Source of the DNA: Leifsonia sp. NPDC080035
Lineage (GTDB): Bacteria; Actinomycetota; Actinomycetes; Actinomycetales; Microbacteriaceae
Direction: 5' to 3'
DNA: 64,000 nt
Assembly (NCBI RefSeq): GCF_040050925.1
Contig: NZ_CP157390.1
Location: 3,038,001-3,102,000 of the forward strand
In this document: piece by piece, positions 23,330-31,923 of the stretch
Layout: every line of letters starts with the position of its first letter
Position numbering within the stretch: position 1 is the stretch's first letter
Notes under the pieces: generated by a model
The model's input: the letters and a program-made list of their open reading frames with translations, nothing else
Databases searched by the model: none
Told to the model about the DNA's origin: nothing
Program-made: the position numbers and the translations under genes

Positions 23330-24367
23330 CTACGACAATAGCTCATCGACGCGCGGGGCCACCTCGGTGCCGTACAGCTCGATGGCACGCATCAGGTGGT
23401 CGTGGCCGAGCGTCCCGTTGCTGATCTTGAGGTCGAAGCGGCGCAGCCCCAGGCCCTTCGCGGCGTATGCGATCTTCTTCGCGACCGTCTCGGGCGAGCC
23501 GACGACGAGGGCGCCGTCCTCCGCCGCCTCGTGCTCGAACCGGGCACGCGTCGCGGGCGGCCAGCCGCGCTCGCGACCGATCCTGTTCGTCATCGCCTCG
23601 TAGTGCGGCCACAGGATCTCCTTGGCCTCCTCGTCCGTCTCGGCGACGAAGCCGGGGGAGTGCACGCCGATCGGCAGGTCGGTGTCCATCCCGAACTGCT
23701 CGAGCGCCGTGCGGTAGAGGTCGGCGAGCGGCTGGAAGCGCATGGGGCCGCCGCCGATGATCGCGATCATCAAGGGGAGCCCGTAGCGGGCGGCTCGCAC
23801 GACCGACTCCGGGCTGCCGCCGACGCCGATCCACGTCTTCAGCAGACCGTTCTCCACGGGCGGGAAGACGGACTGGTCGGTGAGCGACGGCCGCAGCGTC
23901 CCCTGCCAGGTGACCGGCTCCTGGCGGCGGAGCTCGGCGAACAGGTCGAGCTTCTCGTCGAACAGCTGTTCGTACTGGCCGAGGTCGAAGCCGAACAATG
24001 GGAAGGACTCGACGAACGATCCACGTCCCAGGATCACCTCGGCGCGACCGCCAGAGACGCCGTCGAGCGTGGCGAACCGCTGGAACACCCGCACCGGGTC
24101 GTCCGAGCTGAGCACGGTGACGGCGGAGCCGAGGTGGATGCGCTCGGTCTGCCCGGCGATGGCGGCGAGCACGACCTCGGGGGAGGAGATGGCGAAGTCG
24201 CGGCGGTGGTGCTCGCCGAGGCCGATGAAGTCGAGACCGACCCGGTCGGCGAGGACGCCCTGCGCGACCACGTTCCGCAGCACCTGCGCGTGCGGCAGCA
24301 GGTTACCGTCGGCGTCGGCGGTGACGTCGCCGAACGTGTCGATCCCGAGTTCCAGCGTTGCGGCCAT
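23330..24367 (-). CDS. LLM-class flavin-dependent oxidoreductase
   Basis: This 345-aa protein belongs to the bacterial luciferase-like monooxygenase family, which uses FMN or F420. Visible family features are the N-terminal LELGIDTFGDV strand, LDFIGLGEHHRRDF, HLGSAVTVLSSDDPVRV and GRAEVILGRGSF, then WIGVGGSPESVVRAA. The ATG at 24367 was preferred over the one at 24385 because GGGAGGA stands 5 nt before it. It follows tRNA-Leu on the same strand. The substrate and electron donor are unknown. Confidence 0.85.
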   Translation of the reverse strand: MAATLELGIDTFGDVTADADGNLLPHAQVLRNVVAQGVLADRVGLDFIGLGEHHRRDFAISSPEVVLAAIAGQTERIHLGSAVTVLSSDDPVRVFQRFATLDGVSGGRAEVILGRGSFVESFPLFGFDLGQYEQLFDEKLDLFAELRRQEPVTWQGTLRPSLTDQSVFPPVENGLLKTWIGVGGSPESVVRAARYGLPLMIAIIGGGPMRFQPLADLYRTALEQFGMDTDLPIGVHSPGFVAETDEEAKEILWPHYEAMTNRIGRERGWPPATRARFEHEAAEDGALVVGSPETVAKKIAYAAKGLGLRRFDLKISNGTLGHDHLMRAIELYGTEVAPRVDELLS

Positions 24368-24431
24368 GCGATCCTCCCGATTCATGCGTATGCATCGAGT
24401 CCGAACGGCGGGCAGCGGGCCGGTATTCCCC

Positions 24432-25697
24432 TCAGGCCGTCCGTGGCCTGCGCGGCACGTAGCGCGGGATGTACCTGGCGAGCATCCCGGCGCCGACGAA
24501 GCCGAGCAGTCCCATGATGCCGCTCGCGAACGAGATCGACACCACGGCGGTGAGGAGCGACACGAAGAGGGGCGCCACGGCCTGGCCGGCGTCGCCCGCG
24601 AACCGCCACGCCCCGAGGAACGCGGCGGGCCGCTCCTTCGGGGCCAGATCGGCGCCGAGCGTCATGATGATGCCGGAGCCGATGCCGTTCGCCACCGAGA
24701 GCGCGATCGAGACCACGATGTACCAGGTCACCTTCGCGTCGAGGTCGTGCGTGAAGGCCAGCACCGCGAAGCCGGCACCCAGTCCCAGCATCGACGGGAT
24801 GGCGCTCCACATCCGCCCGAAACGGTCCATGATCTGGCCGCTTGCGTAGAAGAGGGCGAAGTCGACCGCCCCGGCGATGCCGATGATGAGCGCCGTGTTC
24901 GACTCGCTCAACCCGATCGAGACCGCCCACAATGGCATGAGCACCGTCCGGGCCGACCGAACCGCGCTGACCAGCGCGACGCCGGATCCCATCCGCGCGA
25001 GCACCGCGCGGAACGACCAGATGGTGCGGAACAGGCCGTGGGTCCGCTCCTCGGCGTCCTCCTCGCCCGCGGTGACGAGCTCGCCGGCGGCGTCCGCGAC
25101 CCGCGGGCTCGGGCCGAACATCGTCTCCGGGTCGGGGAGCGCGACGAGCATGACGACGGAACCGAGGCAGCTGACGATGAAGATCCAGAACACCGACTGC
25201 GTCGACCCGGTCAGGGCGATGACCAGGGAGGCGATCAGCGGTCCGACGAACCAGCCGCAGCGGAAGACGCCGCCGAGCGTGCTGAGCGCTCGCGCCCGGT
25301 AGCGGGGCGGCACGTAGGTGGTCATGAAGGCGTGCCTGGCCAGCGCGAACACCGCGGTCGCGACCCCCACCACGAAGATGCCGGCCATCAGCACCCAGTA
25401 GTTCGGCGCGAGCAGGCAGACGACGACGCCGAGGATGGCGACGGCCGCCCCGCCGATCATCGAGCGGCGCTCGCCGATCCGGGAGACGAGCCAGCCGCTC
25501 GGGATGTCGCCCGCGAGCTCCCCGAGCATCACCATCGAGGCGATGAAGCCGGCCATCGCCAAGGTGGCGCCGAGGTTGCCCGCGGCGATCGGGATGATCG
25601 GGATGATCGCCCCTTCGCCGATCGAGAAGAGCAGCGTCGGCAGGAATGCGGCGAGTGCCACGGAGCGGAAACTGAACGGGCGCTCGTCGGAAGTCAT
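24432..25697 (-). CDS. MFS transporter
   Basis: This 421-aa major facilitator superfamily carrier has about twelve hydrophobic segments, a loop-2 signature GWLVSRIGERRSM near residues 67-79, and a long charged central loop (about 200-230) between the two six-helix halves. Composition suits a drug or metabolite exporter; the substrate is unknown. ATG 25697 follows AAGGA, and TAGTGT at 25712-25707 is a likely -10 box. The gene is divergent from a small membrane protein gene, 58 nt away. Confidence 0.85.
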   Translation of the reverse strand: MTSDERPFSFRSVALAAFLPTLLFSIGEGAIIPIIPIAAGNLGATLAMAGFIASMVMLGELAGDIPSGWLVSRIGERRSMIGGAAVAILGVVVCLLAPNYWVLMAGIFVVGVATAVFALARHAFMTTYVPPRYRARALSTLGGVFRCGWFVGPLIASLVIALTGSTQSVFWIFIVSCLGSVVMLVALPDPETMFGPSPRVADAAGELVTAGEEDAEERTHGLFRTIWSFRAVLARMGSGVALVSAVRSARTVLMPLWAVSIGLSESNTALIIGIAGAVDFALFYASGQIMDRFGRMWSAIPSMLGLGAGFAVLAFTHDLDAKVTWYIVVSIALSVANGIGSGIIMTLGADLAPKERPAAFLGAWRFAGDAGQAVAPLFVSLLTAVVSISFASGIMGLLGFVGAGMLARYIPRYVPRRPRTA

Positions 25698-25706
25698 GTC
25701 CTTAAC

Positions 25707-25712
25707 ACACTA
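25707..25712 (-). promoter_or_regulatory. -10 box of the MFS gene
   Basis: TAGTGT on the minus strand ends 9 nt before the ATG at 25697, giving a leader of a few nucleotides at most. It shares the divergent gap with the next promoter. Confidence 0.4.
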
Positions 25713-25720
25713 CAACTGCC

Positions 25721-25749
25721 CTGACGGACCGCCCCCGGCCGCATAAGGT
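25721..25749 (+). promoter_or_regulatory. leaderless promoter of the 105-aa membrane protein gene
   Basis: CTGACG (25721-25726) and TAAGGT (25744-25749) are 17 nt apart, and the GTG start follows 6 nt later. Both boxes and the spacing fit the housekeeping sigma factor. Confidence 0.55.
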
Positions 25750-25755
25750 GGGGCC

Positions 25756-26073
25756 GTGAGCGGTCCCGTGAGAGCATCCGCCGCCTTCGTCCTGGTCTGG
25801 GCCGCAGGGGTTCTGCTCATCCTGTGGGTGCGGGGCTGGGCCGTGGTCTGCCCGATCGGCGGAGCGGAGGCGTGCGACTCCGCCGCGCGCAACCGGCCGG
25901 CGATGATCTCGCTCGGCGGGATGGGTGCCCTGGCGCTGGCGGCGGCCGTGCTCCTGCCCGTGCGGCGGTGGCGGGTCCGCTACGGCCCGTGGCTGCTGGT
26001 CGCGACCGGGCTGGTCGCTCTCGTCGGCACGTTCGCCACCATCTGGTCGGCCGGCTTCGTCGTCGGGATCTGA
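25756..26073 (+). CDS. small integral membrane protein
   Basis: This 105-aa protein has three hydrophobic segments, near 8-26, 50-67 and 79-101, and two cysteines in VCPIGGAEACDS on the outer side between the first and second. No family is recognised. The GTG start fits a leaderless promoter with good boxes. The coding bases favour G/C at third positions. It precedes prfB by 55 nt and is divergent from the MFS gene. Confidence 0.7.
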   Translation: MSGPVRASAAFVLVWAAGVLLILWVRGWAVVCPIGGAEACDSAARNRPAMISLGGMGALALAAAVLLPVRRWRVRYGPWLLVATGLVALVGTFATIWSAGFVVGI

Positions 26074-26112
26074 GCAGCGACGTCCCGCCGGGCGCCAGGC
26101 GGCGGTCACCGG

Positions 26113-26118
26113 TAGGCT
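26113..26118 (+). promoter_or_regulatory. -10 box of prfB
   Basis: TAGGCT ends 10 nt before the ATG of prfB at 26129, leaving at most a very short leader. Confidence 0.45.
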
Positions 26119-26128
26119 GGAGGACGCC

Positions 26129-27247
26129 ATGATCGAACTGGACCTCTCCCCGCAGATCGCCGAGCTGCGCTCCACCCTCGGCGACATCACCGCCGTCGTC
26201 GACGTCGACAGGCTCCGCGCCGACATCGCCGACCTGAGCGAGAAGGCGGGAGCGCCCGACCTCTGGGACGACACCGCGAACGCGCAGAAGGTGACCAGCG
26301 CGCTGAGCCACCGCCAGGCGGAGCTCGCCAGGATCACCTCGATCGAGCAGCGGCTCGACGACCTCGAGGTGCTCGTCGAGCTCGCCAACGAGGGCGACGA
26401 CGAGGAGTCCGCCGCCGAGGCACGCTCGGAGCTGGAGGCGCTGCAGAAGGCGCTCGGCGACCTCGAGGTGCAGACGCTGCTGAACGGCGAGTACGACGAG
26501 CGCGCGGCCATCGTGACCATCCGCTCCGGCGCAGGCGGCGACGACGCGACCGACTTCGCCGAGATGCTCATGCGCATGTACCTGCGCTGGGCGGAGCAGC
26601 ACAAGTACCCGGTGAAGGTCATGGACACCTCCTACGCCGAGGGCGCCGGCATTAAGTCGGCGACCTTCGAGGTCGACGTCCCGTACGCCTTCGGAACCAT
26701 GTCGGTGGAGGCGGGCACCCACCGCCTCGCGCGGATCAGCCCGTTCGGCTCCGCGGACAAGCGCCAGACGTCCTTCGCCGCGGTCGAGGTCATCCCGCTG
26801 ATGGAGGAGGCCACGCAGGTGGACATCCCCGAGGGCGACATCCGCGTCGACGTCTTCCGCTCCTCCGGGCCCGGCGGCCAGTCGGTCAACACGACCGACT
26901 CCGCCGTGCGCATCACCCATCTCCCGACCGGCATCGTCGTCTCGATGCAGAACGAGAAGTCGCAGATCCAGAACCGCGCCGCCGCCATGCGCGTGCTGCA
27001 GACCCGCCTGCTGCTGCTGCAGAAGGAGGAGGAGGCCGCGAAGAAGAAGGAGCTCGCCGGCACGATCACCGCGAGCTGGGGCGACCAGATGCGCTCCTAC
27101 TTCCTCTACGGACAGCAGCTGGTGAAGGACCTCCGCACCGGCTACGAGTCCGGGAACCCCTCCGCGGTCTTCGACGGCGACCTCGACGGCTTCATCGCCG
27201 CGGGCATCCGCTGGCGCGCGGGCAACAAGGCGGGCGCCGAGGAGTGA
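26129..27247 (+). CDS. prfB: peptide chain release factor 2
   Basis: This 372-aa protein ends translation at UGA and UAA. The GPGGQSVNTTDSAVRITH segment holds the catalytic GGQ near residue 250, and SPF, the stop-reading tripeptide, occurs in ARISPFGSADKR. The reading frame is continuous: the programmed frameshift known from many bacterial prfB genes is not present. The first 90 residues form the coiled helical domain. It opens the prfB-ftsE-ftsX-smpB block; a GNAT gene overlaps its end by 4 nt. Confidence 0.97.
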   Translation: MIELDLSPQIAELRSTLGDITAVVDVDRLRADIADLSEKAGAPDLWDDTANAQKVTSALSHRQAELARITSIEQRLDDLEVLVELANEGDDEESAAEARSELEALQKALGDLEVQTLLNGEYDERAAIVTIRSGAGGDDATDFAEMLMRMYLRWAEQHKYPVKVMDTSYAEGAGIKSATFEVDVPYAFGTMSVEAGTHRLARISPFGSADKRQTSFAAVEVIPLMEEATQVDIPEGDIRVDVFRSSGPGGQSVNTTDSAVRITHLPTGIVVSMQNEKSQIQNRAAAMRVLQTRLLLLQKEEEAAKKKELAGTITASWGDQMRSYFLYGQQLVKDLRTGYESGNPSAVFDGDLDGFIAAGIRWRAGNKAGAEE

Positions 27248-27675
27248 GCGCCGTCGTCGTCGAGCGGGTCGTCGCCGCCGGCGACGAGGTGATGGACGCC
27301 GTCGTGCGGTTGCTGCCTCAGCTCTCCGGCTCCGCGGTGGCCGACCCGGCCGTCGTCCGCTCGGTCGTCGCAAGCGCGTCCACGTCGCTGTTCGTCGCGC
27401 GGCTCGACGGGCGGATCGTCGGGATGGCGTCCCTCGTTGTCTATCCGCTCGTCACCGGCGTCCGCGGGCACGTGGACGACGTGGTCGTCGACGAGGGCGC
27501 GCGCGGCCACGGCTGCGCGCGCGCCCTCCTGCTCCGGCTGATCGACGAGGCGGAGCGCAGCGGCGTCCGCTCGCTGGAACTCACCTCCCGGCCCTCGCGG
27601 GAGGCCGCGATCGCGCTGTACGAGTCCGTCGGGTTCGTCCGGCGGGAGACCGGCGTCTTCCGGTACGCGGGATAG
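27244..27675 (+). CDS. GNAT family N-acetyltransferase
   Basis: This 143-aa acetyltransferase transfers an acetyl group from acetyl-CoA. The A motif HVDDVVVDEGARGHGCARAL gives the pyrophosphate-binding R/Q-x-x-G-x-G/A-type loop (here ARGHGC), and ALYESVGFVRRETGVFRY is the C-terminal B motif. Its GTG overlaps the prfB stop (GTGA), so it is co-translated with prfB. Acetylation of a ribosomal or release-factor target is a possibility only from position. Confidence 0.82.
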   Translation: MSAVVVERVVAAGDEVMDAVVRLLPQLSGSAVADPAVVRSVVASASTSLFVARLDGRIVGMASLVVYPLVTGVRGHVDDVVVDEGARGHGCARALLLRLIDEAERSGVRSLELTSRPSREAAIALYESVGFVRRETGVFRYAG

Positions 27676-27758
27676 GGCTCGCTCACCTCGCGTCCGGCTG
27701 TCTGTCAGGCTTGCGGCGGGTTGGCATGTCGCTACTGCGGGATGGGCGTCGCACTGCT

Positions 27759-27764
27759 TAGTCT
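27759..27764 (+). promoter_or_regulatory. -10 box of ftsE
   Basis: TAGTCT ends 9 nt before the ATG of ftsE at 27774. AGAGG in the intervening stretch may help ribosome binding. Confidence 0.4.
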
Positions 27765-27773
27765 CTAGAGGTC

Positions 27774-28889
27774 ATGATCCGGTTCGAACACGTATCCAAG
27801 CAGTACTCGGGCACGACGCGCCCGGCGCTCAACGGCATCAACCTGGAGGTGCTGCGCGGTGAGTTCGTCTTCCTCGTCGGCGCGTCCGGGTCGGGCAAGT
27901 CGAGCTGCCTGCGCCTCATCCTGAAGGAAGAGAAGCCCACCAAGGGCAAGATCCACGTGCTGGGGCAGGACCTCGGCACGATCTCCTCCCGAAAGGTCCC
28001 CTACTTCCGCCGCAACATCGGCGTCGTCTTCCAGGACTTCCGCCTGCTCCCGAACAAGACCGTCTTCCAGAACGTCGCGTTCACTCTGCAGGTGATCGGG
28101 AAGTCCCGCGGCTTCATCCAGGAGGCCGTCCCCGACGTCCTCAAGATGGTCGGCCTCGACGGAAAGGCGCAGCGCCTCCCGCACGAGCTCTCCGGCGGCG
28201 AGCAGCAGCGCGTCGCGATCGCGCGCGCCGTGGTCAACAAGCCGCAGATCCTGCTGGCCGACGAGCCGACCGGAAACCTCGACCCGGCGACCAGCGCCGG
28301 GATCATGGCGGTGCTCGAGCGGATCAACGCCGGTGGCACCACGGTGCTGATGGCCACGCACGAGGCCGCGATCGTCGACCAGATGAAGCGCCGCGTGATC
28401 GAGCTGGTGAACGGCCAGATCGTCCGCGACGAGCGTCACGGCGGCTACGGCGTGACGACGGCCATCCCGCTGCCGGGTGCGGCCGATGGCAGCGCGTTCC
28501 CGCAGCCGATGCCGGCTCCCGTCGCCGCGCAGCAGGCCCCGGCGCAGCCGGTGGCCGCGCCCGCCGCGCAGCCGGTGCAGCAGCCGGCCGCCGAGCCGAT
28601 GACCCGCCCGCACGCCCCGGTCTCGAACCCGCAGGCGCCGGTGTCCTCGCCGCCGCAGACCGGGCAGCAGCCGGCCTACGTCACTCAGCAGCCGCAGCAG
28701 GCCCCGGCCGCGCAGCCCGCCGCGGAGCGGTATCCCGCACCCGTGCAGTTCGCCACCGCTCCGGTGCCGCCGCCGCCGCCCGGCGAGGGGCTGCCGGATC
28801 ACCTGAACTTCACCGCCAACCTCGACCTGCGTGGACTGCGCGACGACACCGACACCGACGGCGAGCAGAATGTGGGGCCGACGAAATGA
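27774..28889 (+). CDS. ftsE: cell division ATP-binding protein FtsE with Pro/Gln-rich tail
   Basis: FtsE with FtsX forms a divisome ABC complex that activates cell-wall hydrolases from inside the membrane. The ABC core covers residues 1 to about 222: Walker A GASGSGKSS at 36-44, then VFQDFRLLPNKTVFQNVAF in the Q-loop area, LSGGEQQRVAIARA, and LLADEPTGNLDP. After it comes a tail of roughly 150 residues rich in Pro, Ala and Gln that typical FtsE proteins (about 220-230 aa) lack. The final 30 residues (NFTANLDLRGLRDDTDTDG) are more ordered and acidic. It overlaps ftsX by 4 nt. Confidence 0.95.
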   Translation: MIRFEHVSKQYSGTTRPALNGINLEVLRGEFVFLVGASGSGKSSCLRLILKEEKPTKGKIHVLGQDLGTISSRKVPYFRRNIGVVFQDFRLLPNKTVFQNVAFTLQVIGKSRGFIQEAVPDVLKMVGLDGKAQRLPHELSGGEQQRVAIARAVVNKPQILLADEPTGNLDPATSAGIMAVLERINAGGTTVLMATHEAAIVDQMKRRVIELVNGQIVRDERHGGYGVTTAIPLPGAADGSAFPQPMPAPVAAQQAPAQPVAAPAAQPVQQPAAEPMTRPHAPVSNPQAPVSSPPQTGQQPAYVTQQPQQAPAAQPAAERYPAPVQFATAPVPPPPPGEGLPDHLNFTANLDLRGLRDDTDTDGEQNVGPTK

Positions 28890-29791
28890 GATTCGGACTC
28901 ATCTGGTCGGAGGTCGGCAACGGCCTCCGCCGCAACCTCTCCATGGTCGTCTCCGTCGTCCTGGTGACCTTCATCTCGCTCACGTTCGTGGGCACCGCCG
29001 CCCTGCTGCAGCTGCAGATCGGCCAGATGAAGACCTACTGGTACGACCGCGCCCAGGTCGCGGTCTACATGTGCACGCAGACCGACAACTGCCAGGGCGG
29101 AGCCGCGACCGAGCAGACGATCGCGGCCGTCAAGAAGCAGCTGCAGTCGCCGGAGCTCGCCCCGTACATCCAGAAGTTCTACTTCCAGGACCAGAAGCAG
29201 GGCTACGAGCAGTTCAAGCAGCAGTTCAAGGGCAACCAGATCGCCGACTACGTCACGCCGGACATGATCCCGCAGACGTTCTGGGTGAACCTCAAGAACC
29301 CGAACCAGTCGGACGTGCTCTCCGAGACGCTGCAGGGCAGCCCCGGCGTGCAGAGCGTCGTCGACCAGCGCAGCTACCTCGACCAGATCTTCGCGATCCT
29401 GGGCGCCGCGAGCGCGACGGCGCTCGTCATCGCGGCGGTGATGCTGGTGGCGGCGGTGCTGCTGATCGCGACGACCATCCGGCTCTCCGCCTTCTCCCGC
29501 CGCCGCGAGATCGGCATCATGCGGCTCGTCGGCGCCTCGAACAGGTTCATCCAGACGCCGTTCATCATCGAGGGGGTGATCGCCGCGCTCGTCGGGGCGG
29601 TGCTCTCGGCGGTGGTGATCACGGTGATCGTGCAGGTTTTCGTGCGCGGGGCGCTGCAGAACAGCATCCAATCGATCAACTTCGTCTCGATGGAGCAGGC
29701 CTGGCCGGTCATCCCGCTCATCATCCTGATCGGTGTCGCACTCGCCGCCGTCAGCGCCAACTTCGCCATCAAGCGCTATCTGAGGGTGTAG
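28886..29791 (+). CDS. ftsX: cell division protein FtsX
   Basis: This 301-aa permease-like partner of FtsE sits in the membrane and passes the signal to periplasmic or wall hydrolases. It has a first membrane span near 20-42, a large outer loop (about 43-170) with two cysteines in MCTQTDNC, and three spans in the C-terminal half. The cytoplasmic motif RRREIGIMRLVGASNRFIQ is the FtsX signature. The ATG overlaps ftsE (ATGA). Confidence 0.95.
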   Translation: MRFGLIWSEVGNGLRRNLSMVVSVVLVTFISLTFVGTAALLQLQIGQMKTYWYDRAQVAVYMCTQTDNCQGGAATEQTIAAVKKQLQSPELAPYIQKFYFQDQKQGYEQFKQQFKGNQIADYVTPDMIPQTFWVNLKNPNQSDVLSETLQGSPGVQSVVDQRSYLDQIFAILGAASATALVIAAVMLVAAVLLIATTIRLSAFSRRREIGIMRLVGASNRFIQTPFIIEGVIAALVGAVLSAVVITVIVQVFVRGALQNSIQSINFVSMEQAWPVIPLIILIGVALAAVSANFAIKRYLRV

Positions 29792-29852
29792 GCTGATCTG
29801 CTGCCCGCGCGCCGTGCCGGGCAGCATTTCGCCGTAACGAACAGGAGCAGCT

Positions 29853-30329
29853 GTGCCCAGGGAACGTGGCCAGAAGGTCGTGGCCACCAATCGCCGAGCG
29901 CGCCACGACTACACCATCGAGGACACCTACGAGGCCGGACTGGTCCTCACCGGGACCGAGGTCAAGTCGCTGCGCGAGGGACGCGCGTCCCTCGTCGACG
30001 GCTACGCGTTCGTCGACGGCGGCGAGGCGTGGCTGGACGCCGTGCACATCCCGGAGTACCTGGACGGGACGTGGAACAACCACGCGCCGCGCCGGAAGCG
30101 CAAGCTGCTGCTGCACAAGGCCCAGATCCTCAAGATCGAGAACAAGGTCAAGCAGGGCGGCTACACGATCGTCCCGCTGCAGATCTACTTCAACGACGGC
30201 CGGGCGAAGGTGGAGATCGCGGTCGCGAAGGGCAAGCGCGAGTACGACAAGCGCCAGGCCCTCCGCGAGCGCCAGGACAAGCGCGAGGCCGACCGCGCGA
30301 TGTCCGCCCGCAAGCACCTGGGGGAGTGA
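29853..30329 (+). CDS. smpB: SsrA-binding protein
   Basis: This 158-aa protein binds tmRNA and brings it into stalled ribosomes. Conserved stretches are ATNRRARHDYTIEDTYEAG, LTGTEVKSLREGRASL, RKRKLLLHKAQI and the basic tail from KGKREYDKR onward. AGGAG lies 7 nt before the GTG. Its RNA partner is encoded 3.4 kb downstream on the same strand (33684-34079). Confidence 0.97.
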   Translation: MPRERGQKVVATNRRARHDYTIEDTYEAGLVLTGTEVKSLREGRASLVDGYAFVDGGEAWLDAVHIPEYLDGTWNNHAPRRKRKLLLHKAQILKIENKVKQGGYTIVPLQIYFNDGRAKVEIAVAKGKREYDKRQALRERQDKREADRAMSARKHLGE

Positions 30330-30351
30330 CAGGGCCGCGCACGCGGGATGG

Positions 30352-30357
30352 CAGACT
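30352..30357 (+). promoter_or_regulatory. -10 box, leaderless start of the phosphatase gene
   Basis: CAGACT ends 6 nt before the ATG at 30364, with no Shine-Dalgarno site between. GTGACA 20 nt upstream is a weak -35 box. Confidence 0.35.
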
Positions 30358-30363
30358 GATGCC

Positions 30364-31104
30364 ATGAGCACCGTCGCGCAGCGCATCCCCGTCAACGGCA
30401 CCTACAACTTCCGCGACGTCGGCGGCTATGCGGTGCCCGGAGGTGCGGTGCGCAGCGGCAAGCTCTTCCGCTCGGACGGCCTGGCCCGGCTGGGCGAGGA
30501 GGGCAGGAGGAGCCTCGGCGAGCTGGGGGTCCGCGTGGTCATCGACCTGCGCGACGACTTCGAGGTCTCGGCGATGCCGGACGACCTGGACGGACTCGAC
30601 CTCACGGTGCTCCGGCTCCCGGTGTTCGAGGGATCGGGCGCGTCGCAGGCGACGGTCGGCGCGACCCTGGTCGACCTGTACGAGAAGATCCTGCTGCAGC
30701 ACAGGGACGTCGTGGTCCGGGCGCTGCGCGAGGTCGCGGACACCGCGGACGAGGCGGTCGTCGTGCACTGCACGGCAGGGAAGGATCGCACCGGCATCGT
30801 GGTCGCGCTCGCCCTGCTCGCGGTGGGGGTCGACCGCGAGACGGTGATCGCCGACTACGCGCTCACCCAGCAGAACCTCGACGGCCCGTGGCTGGAGGGG
30901 ATGATCGCCCTGGTGGAGGGCTACGGCGTCCAGGTGACCCCGGATCTGCGCATCATCCTCGGCGGGAGCCCGCCGGAGGCGATGGAGGCGGTGATCGACC
31001 TGCTGGAGCGGCGGTTCGGCGGGGCGCGCGAGTACATGATGGACGGCGGGATGGACGCGGTCGAGCTGGCCAAGCTGCGCGCGGTGCTCGTCGAGCCGTC
31101 CTGA
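30364..31104 (+). CDS. tyrosine/lipid phosphatase (PTP superfamily)
   Basis: This 246-aa phosphatase has the CX5R active site VHCTAGKDRTG, with Cys136 and Arg142, and the Lys following the Gly, typical of the MptpB-like/lipid phosphatase branch that dephosphorylates phosphotyrosine or phosphoinositides. NFRDVGGY at 15-22 and GKLFRSDGLARL at 32-43 are also conserved in this branch. The C-terminal helix region DLLERRFGGAREYM is typical. No signal peptide is seen, so it acts in the cytoplasm. Confidence 0.88.
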   Translation: MSTVAQRIPVNGTYNFRDVGGYAVPGGAVRSGKLFRSDGLARLGEEGRRSLGELGVRVVIDLRDDFEVSAMPDDLDGLDLTVLRLPVFEGSGASQATVGATLVDLYEKILLQHRDVVVRALREVADTADEAVVVHCTAGKDRTGIVVALALLAVGVDRETVIADYALTQQNLDGPWLEGMIALVEGYGVQVTPDLRIILGGSPPEAMEAVIDLLERRFGGAREYMMDGGMDAVELAKLRAVLVEPS

Positions 31105-31167
31105 TTCCCACCGGAGTCATAACGCCTTCCCAGCCCGATTGCGGGCATTGCGTGCTTTCCTGAGTCC

Positions 31168-31854
31168 ATGGACGACAACCAGCCGACGCAGCCGCTGCCG
31201 GACGGGCGGCCGCCGGAGCAGCCGCGGCCGGGGCCTGAGGAGCAGTCGCGGCCGGGGCCTGAGGAGCAGTCGCGGCCGGGACCGTACGCGCCGGTGCCGG
31301 TCGTCCAGGCCGAGCCGTTCTACAAGCGGCACGGCCTCGCCTTCGCGATCTCCACTCTGGTGCTCGCCGTCGTCGTGCTCTTCGGCATCGCCGGGGTGGG
31401 CGCCTTCGCCGCGGGCAGCCTGCTCGCGCACTCCGGTTCCGTTCTGTCCCGCGTGCTGCACGACGGCGAGCGCGGCGGGCAGCAGCCCGTGCGGCCCGGC
31501 GCACCCGGTGGCGGCTACGGCGACGGCTCCGGTGACGGGCAGGGCGGTGATGGGCAGGGCGGCAGCGGGCAGTCGCAGCGCGGCATCGTGCGCGGCACCG
31601 TCGCATCCATCTCGGGCAGCACCTGGACCATCGACACCCAGCGCGGCACGACCATCACCGTCCGCATCACATCCTCGACCGTGTACGGCACGCCGGGCAG
31701 CAGTTCGAAGGCGAGCGACTTCACGACCGGCGACGAGGTGATCGTCGTCGGCGCGCGCAGCGGCGACACCGTGACGGCGACGCGCATCCTGAAGCTCAGC
31801 GAGTTCCCGGTGCGGCCTCCGTCGACGCCCGGACCCGCGACGCCCGGCAGCTAG
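31168..31854 (+). CDS. membrane-anchored protein with DUF5666-like C-terminal domain
   Basis: This 228-aa protein has a Pro/Gln/Glu-rich cytoplasmic N-terminus, one membrane span near residues 55-80, a Gly/Gln-rich linker and a C-terminal beta-rich domain (about 135-215) with GTVASISGSTWTIDTQRGTT and TGDEVIVVGARSGDTVTATRI, typical of small OB-fold DUF5666-like domains. A 24-nt unit coding PGPEEQSR is repeated at about 31236-31283. Function is unknown. Confidence 0.7.
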   Translation: MDDNQPTQPLPDGRPPEQPRPGPEEQSRPGPEEQSRPGPYAPVPVVQAEPFYKRHGLAFAISTLVLAVVVLFGIAGVGAFAAGSLLAHSGSVLSRVLHDGERGGQQPVRPGAPGGGYGDGSGDGQGGDGQGGSGQSQRGIVRGTVASISGSTWTIDTQRGTTITVRITSSTVYGTPGSSSKASDFTTGDEVIVVGARSGDTVTATRILKLSEFPVRPPSTPGPATPGS

Positions 31855-31923
31855 CGCGCCTCGCATCCCACCCGCCTTCGTGTCGGTCACCGTTGACCGC
31901 GATGAGCGGGGGAGAATGTCCGG

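Noticed and set aside
26129..27247. programmed frameshift in prfB
   Set aside because: The frame from ATG to stop is continuous and no in-frame TGA occurs near codon 25, so no frameshift is needed.
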